From NCBI GenBank assembly GCA_013377075.1, contig JACABD010000001.1:60824-124823 (forward strand): DNA of 64,000 nucleotides, read 5' to 3'. A program made the position numbers and the translations under genes. Every line of letters begins with the position of its first letter. Position 1 is the stretch's first letter. Of the stretch, positions 62,015-64,000 are shown piece after piece. The stretch is from Geobacteraceae bacterium. Lineage in GTDB: Bacteria; Desulfobacterota; Desulfuromonadia; Geobacterales; DSM-12255. The notes under the pieces are model-generated. The model had not been told where the DNA came from. It saw only the letters and a program-made list of their open reading frames with translations, and ran no database searches.

Positions 62015-63991
62015 ATGGAAAATTCAGAGCAAAAACCATCATTTTTCAAGCGGATCAGTGGTGCTATAATCGGTGCGCCCAAGCATTTAAGGGATCCGCA
62101 GCTGTTCCATAAAATATCGCTGATCCCGATCCTGGCCTGGATCGGACTAGGTGCCGATGGCCTTTCATCTTCGGCATACGGTCCTGAGGAAGCATTTCGT
62201 GCCCTTGGGGAGCACACCTATCTGGCGGTGTTCCTCGGCCTTGCCACCGCCCTCACTGTCTTCATTATCTCCTATGCCTATTCGCGAATCATCGAGCATT
62301 TTCCCCATGGCGGCGGTGGCTACATTGTTGCCACCCATATGCTCGGGGAGAAGGCCGGGGTTGTCTCCGGCAGCGCCCTTCTGGTCGATTATATTCTGAC
62401 TATTACCGTATCCATTGCCGCCTGCGTTGATGCGGTATTCAGCTATCTTCCCCAGGGATTTCATCAGTACAAGGTTCCGGTCGCCTGTTTTCTTGCACTC
62501 CTTTTGATTATCCTCAATATTCGCGGAGTCAAGGAGTCGATCACGGTTATGGCACCGATCTTCATCGTCTTCGTGGTCACCCATCTGCTGATGCTTGTAT
62601 ACGGGGTTTTTACCCATACCGACAAATGCGGTCCATTGTTGTGTGATGTTCAGACCGGCTTCAGTCATGACCTTTCCACTATCGGCATCTTCGGTATCCT
62701 GCTCCTTTTTGTGCGGGCCTACTCCCTTGGCGGCGGTACTTATACCGGTATCGAAGCAGTTTCCAACGGTCTGCAGATCATGCGCGAGCCAAGGGTCAAG
62801 ACCGGCAAACGTACCATGGTCTATATGGCCACTTCACTTGCCTTTACCGCCGGCATCCTCTTCCTCTGCTATTCACTGGTCGGGGTCAAGCCGGTGGAGG
62901 GTAAGACCCTTAATGCAGTTCTGGCCGATGGCCTTTTCGCCAGCTGGCCCATGGGGAGCTGGATCGCATTTGTGACCATCTTCTCTGAAGGCGCCTTGCT
63001 GTTGGTTGCCGCCCAGACCGGCTTTGTAGATGGTCCAAGAGTCATGGCAAACATGGCGGTGGACTCCTGGCTGCCGCACCGTTTTGCCTCCCTTTCAGTC
63101 CGCCTGACCATGCGCAACGGCATTGTACTCATGGGAGCCGCTGCCATTGCCCTTTTGATCTATACCCATGGCTCTGTCTCAGCTCTGGTCGTCATGTATT
63201 CGATAAATGTTTTCGTTACATTTTCCCTGTCCCAGCTTGGCATGTCGAAATTCTTTGTCAACAGAAGGGGTGAAGATCCGCTCTGGATGCGGCATCTCAT
63301 GGTTCATCTCGTCGGTCTGATCCTTTGTGTTACCATTTTGATTATCACAACCGTTGAAAAATTCATGGAAGGTGGCTGGCTGACCCTGCTGATCACATCG
63401 GTGGTCATCGGCCTCTGCTACCTGATAAAGGGACACTACACAAGGGTTCGAGAGGGGTTCGCCGAACTGGACAACAGCCTTCTTGACGTGCCGATTCAAG
63501 ACCACGGCGAACCGCCGGCTGTCGATCACAACGCGCCAACTGCCATTCAGCTGGTTTCAGGCTATAGCGGGTTCGGTGTTCACACTCTTTTCTCTATCCT
63601 TACCACCTTCCCCAAAACCTACAAAAACATCGTCTTCGTCTCGGTGGCAGTGATCGATTCCGGTACATTCAAGGGGGCTGAGGAGATAGATGCGCTGGAG
63701 GCATCCATCAAATCCGGCCTTGAGAAATATGTCGCACTGGCTCGCAAGCTCGGTTTTGCTGCTGATTGCCGCATGGAGCTGGCGACAGACGTAGTCGAAA
63801 GCATTGTCGATGTTTGCAAGGAAATCGCAGAGGAGTATCCACGCTCAACGGTGTTTACCGGCCAGCTGACCTTCCGGCTGGAAAAGTTTTATCACCGTTT
63901 TCTCCATAACGAGACCGCCTTTGCCATCCAGCGCCGCCTGCAGTGGGACGGCCTGACAACCGTAATCATGCCGATCAGGGTAAGAATATAA
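62015..63991 (+). CDS. KimA/YdaO-like APC-superfamily permease
   Basis: A protein of 658 residues. The first 470 carry about twelve membrane segments. GADGLSSSAYGPEEAF, PHGGGGYIVATHMLGEKAGVV and SALLVDYILTITVSIAACVDA match the KimA potassium transporter well, where the run SLLVDYILTVAVSISA is the nearest counterpart. A cytosolic C-terminal domain (about 490-658) resembles the KimA tail. KimA of Bacillus takes up potassium and is regulated by c-di-AMP; substrate and control here are inferred. It starts at ATG 62015 after a weak site. Confidence 0.8.
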   Translation: MENSEQKPSFFKRISGAIIGAPKHLRDPQLFHKISLIPILAWIGLGADGLSSSAYGPEEAFRALGEHTYLAVFLGLATALTVFIISYAYSRIIEHFPHGGGGYIVATHMLGEKAGVVSGSALLVDYILTITVSIAACVDAVFSYLPQGFHQYKVPVACFLALLLIILNIRGVKESITVMAPIFIVFVVTHLLMLVYGVFTHTDKCGPLLCDVQTGFSHDLSTIGIFGILLLFVRAYSLGGGTYTGIEAVSNGLQIMREPRVKTGKRTMVYMATSLAFTAGILFLCYSLVGVKPVEGKTLNAVLADGLFASWPMGSWIAFVTIFSEGALLLVAAQTGFVDGPRVMANMAVDSWLPHRFASLSVRLTMRNGIVLMGAAAIALLIYTHGSVSALVVMYSINVFVTFSLSQLGMSKFFVNRRGEDPLWMRHLMVHLVGLILCVTILIITTVEKFMEGGWLTLLITSVVIGLCYLIKGHYTRVREGFAELDNSLLDVPIQDHGEPPAVDHNAPTAIQLVSGYSGFGVHTLFSILTTFPKTYKNIVFVSVAVIDSGTFKGAEEIDALEASIKSGLEKYVALARKLGFAADCRMELATDVVESIVDVCKEIAEEYPRSTVFTGQLTFRLEKFYHRFLHNETAFAIQRRLQWDGLTTVIMPIRVRI

Positions 63992-64000
63992 ACTTTCGAG

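Overview
The window looks like the chromosome of a Geobacter-type bacterium (Geobacterales/Desulfuromonadia). The main pointers are a secreted triheme cytochrome of the PpcA kind, two tandem GEMM-I riboswitches with an adenine at the ligand-selecting position (the pattern of the cyclic AMP-GMP sensing subclass described in Geobacter), a bacteriohemerythrin, a tRNA-tuf-secE-nusG-rpl-rpo cluster joined to the S10-spc-alpha ribosomal clusters, and several GTG/TTG starts with strong ribosome binding sites. The species cannot be fixed from the sequence alone.

Region 1 (1-12 kb) is accessory. A methyltransferase-like gene on the minus strand is followed by an AT-rich intergenic stretch. Next come a sigma70-type promoter, two near-identical riboswitch aptamers (the first with an intrinsic terminator), an exported RCC1-repeat protein and a PpcA-like cytochrome. 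A translationally coupled pair on the minus strand encodes a SAM methyltransferase and a B12-binding-type radical SAM protein. A 186-bp foldback repeat precedes a plus-strand operon of a PhnD-like lipoprotein, a membrane-anchored helical protein, a YedE-type transporter, a DUF3187-like outer membrane protein and a YgiQ-type radical SAM protein.

Region 2 (11.6-44.6 kb) is the translation and transcription core: four tRNAs, tufA, rpmG, tRNA-Trp, secE, nusG, rplKAJL, rpoBC, rpsLG, fusA, a second tuf copy, the S10, spc and alpha operons with secY, adk and map inserted, and a strong terminator after rplQ. Visible control elements are a promoter before the tRNAs, the L10 leader, three hairpins between rplL and rpoB, and a promoter before rpsL.

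Region 3 (44.7-52.3 kb) holds an ArsR-methyltransferase fusion regulator next to ahcY, a bacteriohemerythrin abutting a TMTC-like membrane protein, and, on the minus strand, lptF, lptG and an exported IPT/TIG protein.

Region 4 (52.3-64 kb) is the conserved rpsB-tsf-pyrH-frr-uppS-cdsA-dxr-rseP run, followed by tsaB, a DnaQ-like exonuclease, an O-methyltransferase-like gene and a KimA-like permease. cdsA appears to lack a normal start codon: its homology begins at an ATC.

The least explained parts are the riboswitch-controlled RCC1/cytochrome pair and the four-gene PhnD-YedE-DUF3187 operon, which looks like a cell-envelope uptake system without ABC transporter subunits.
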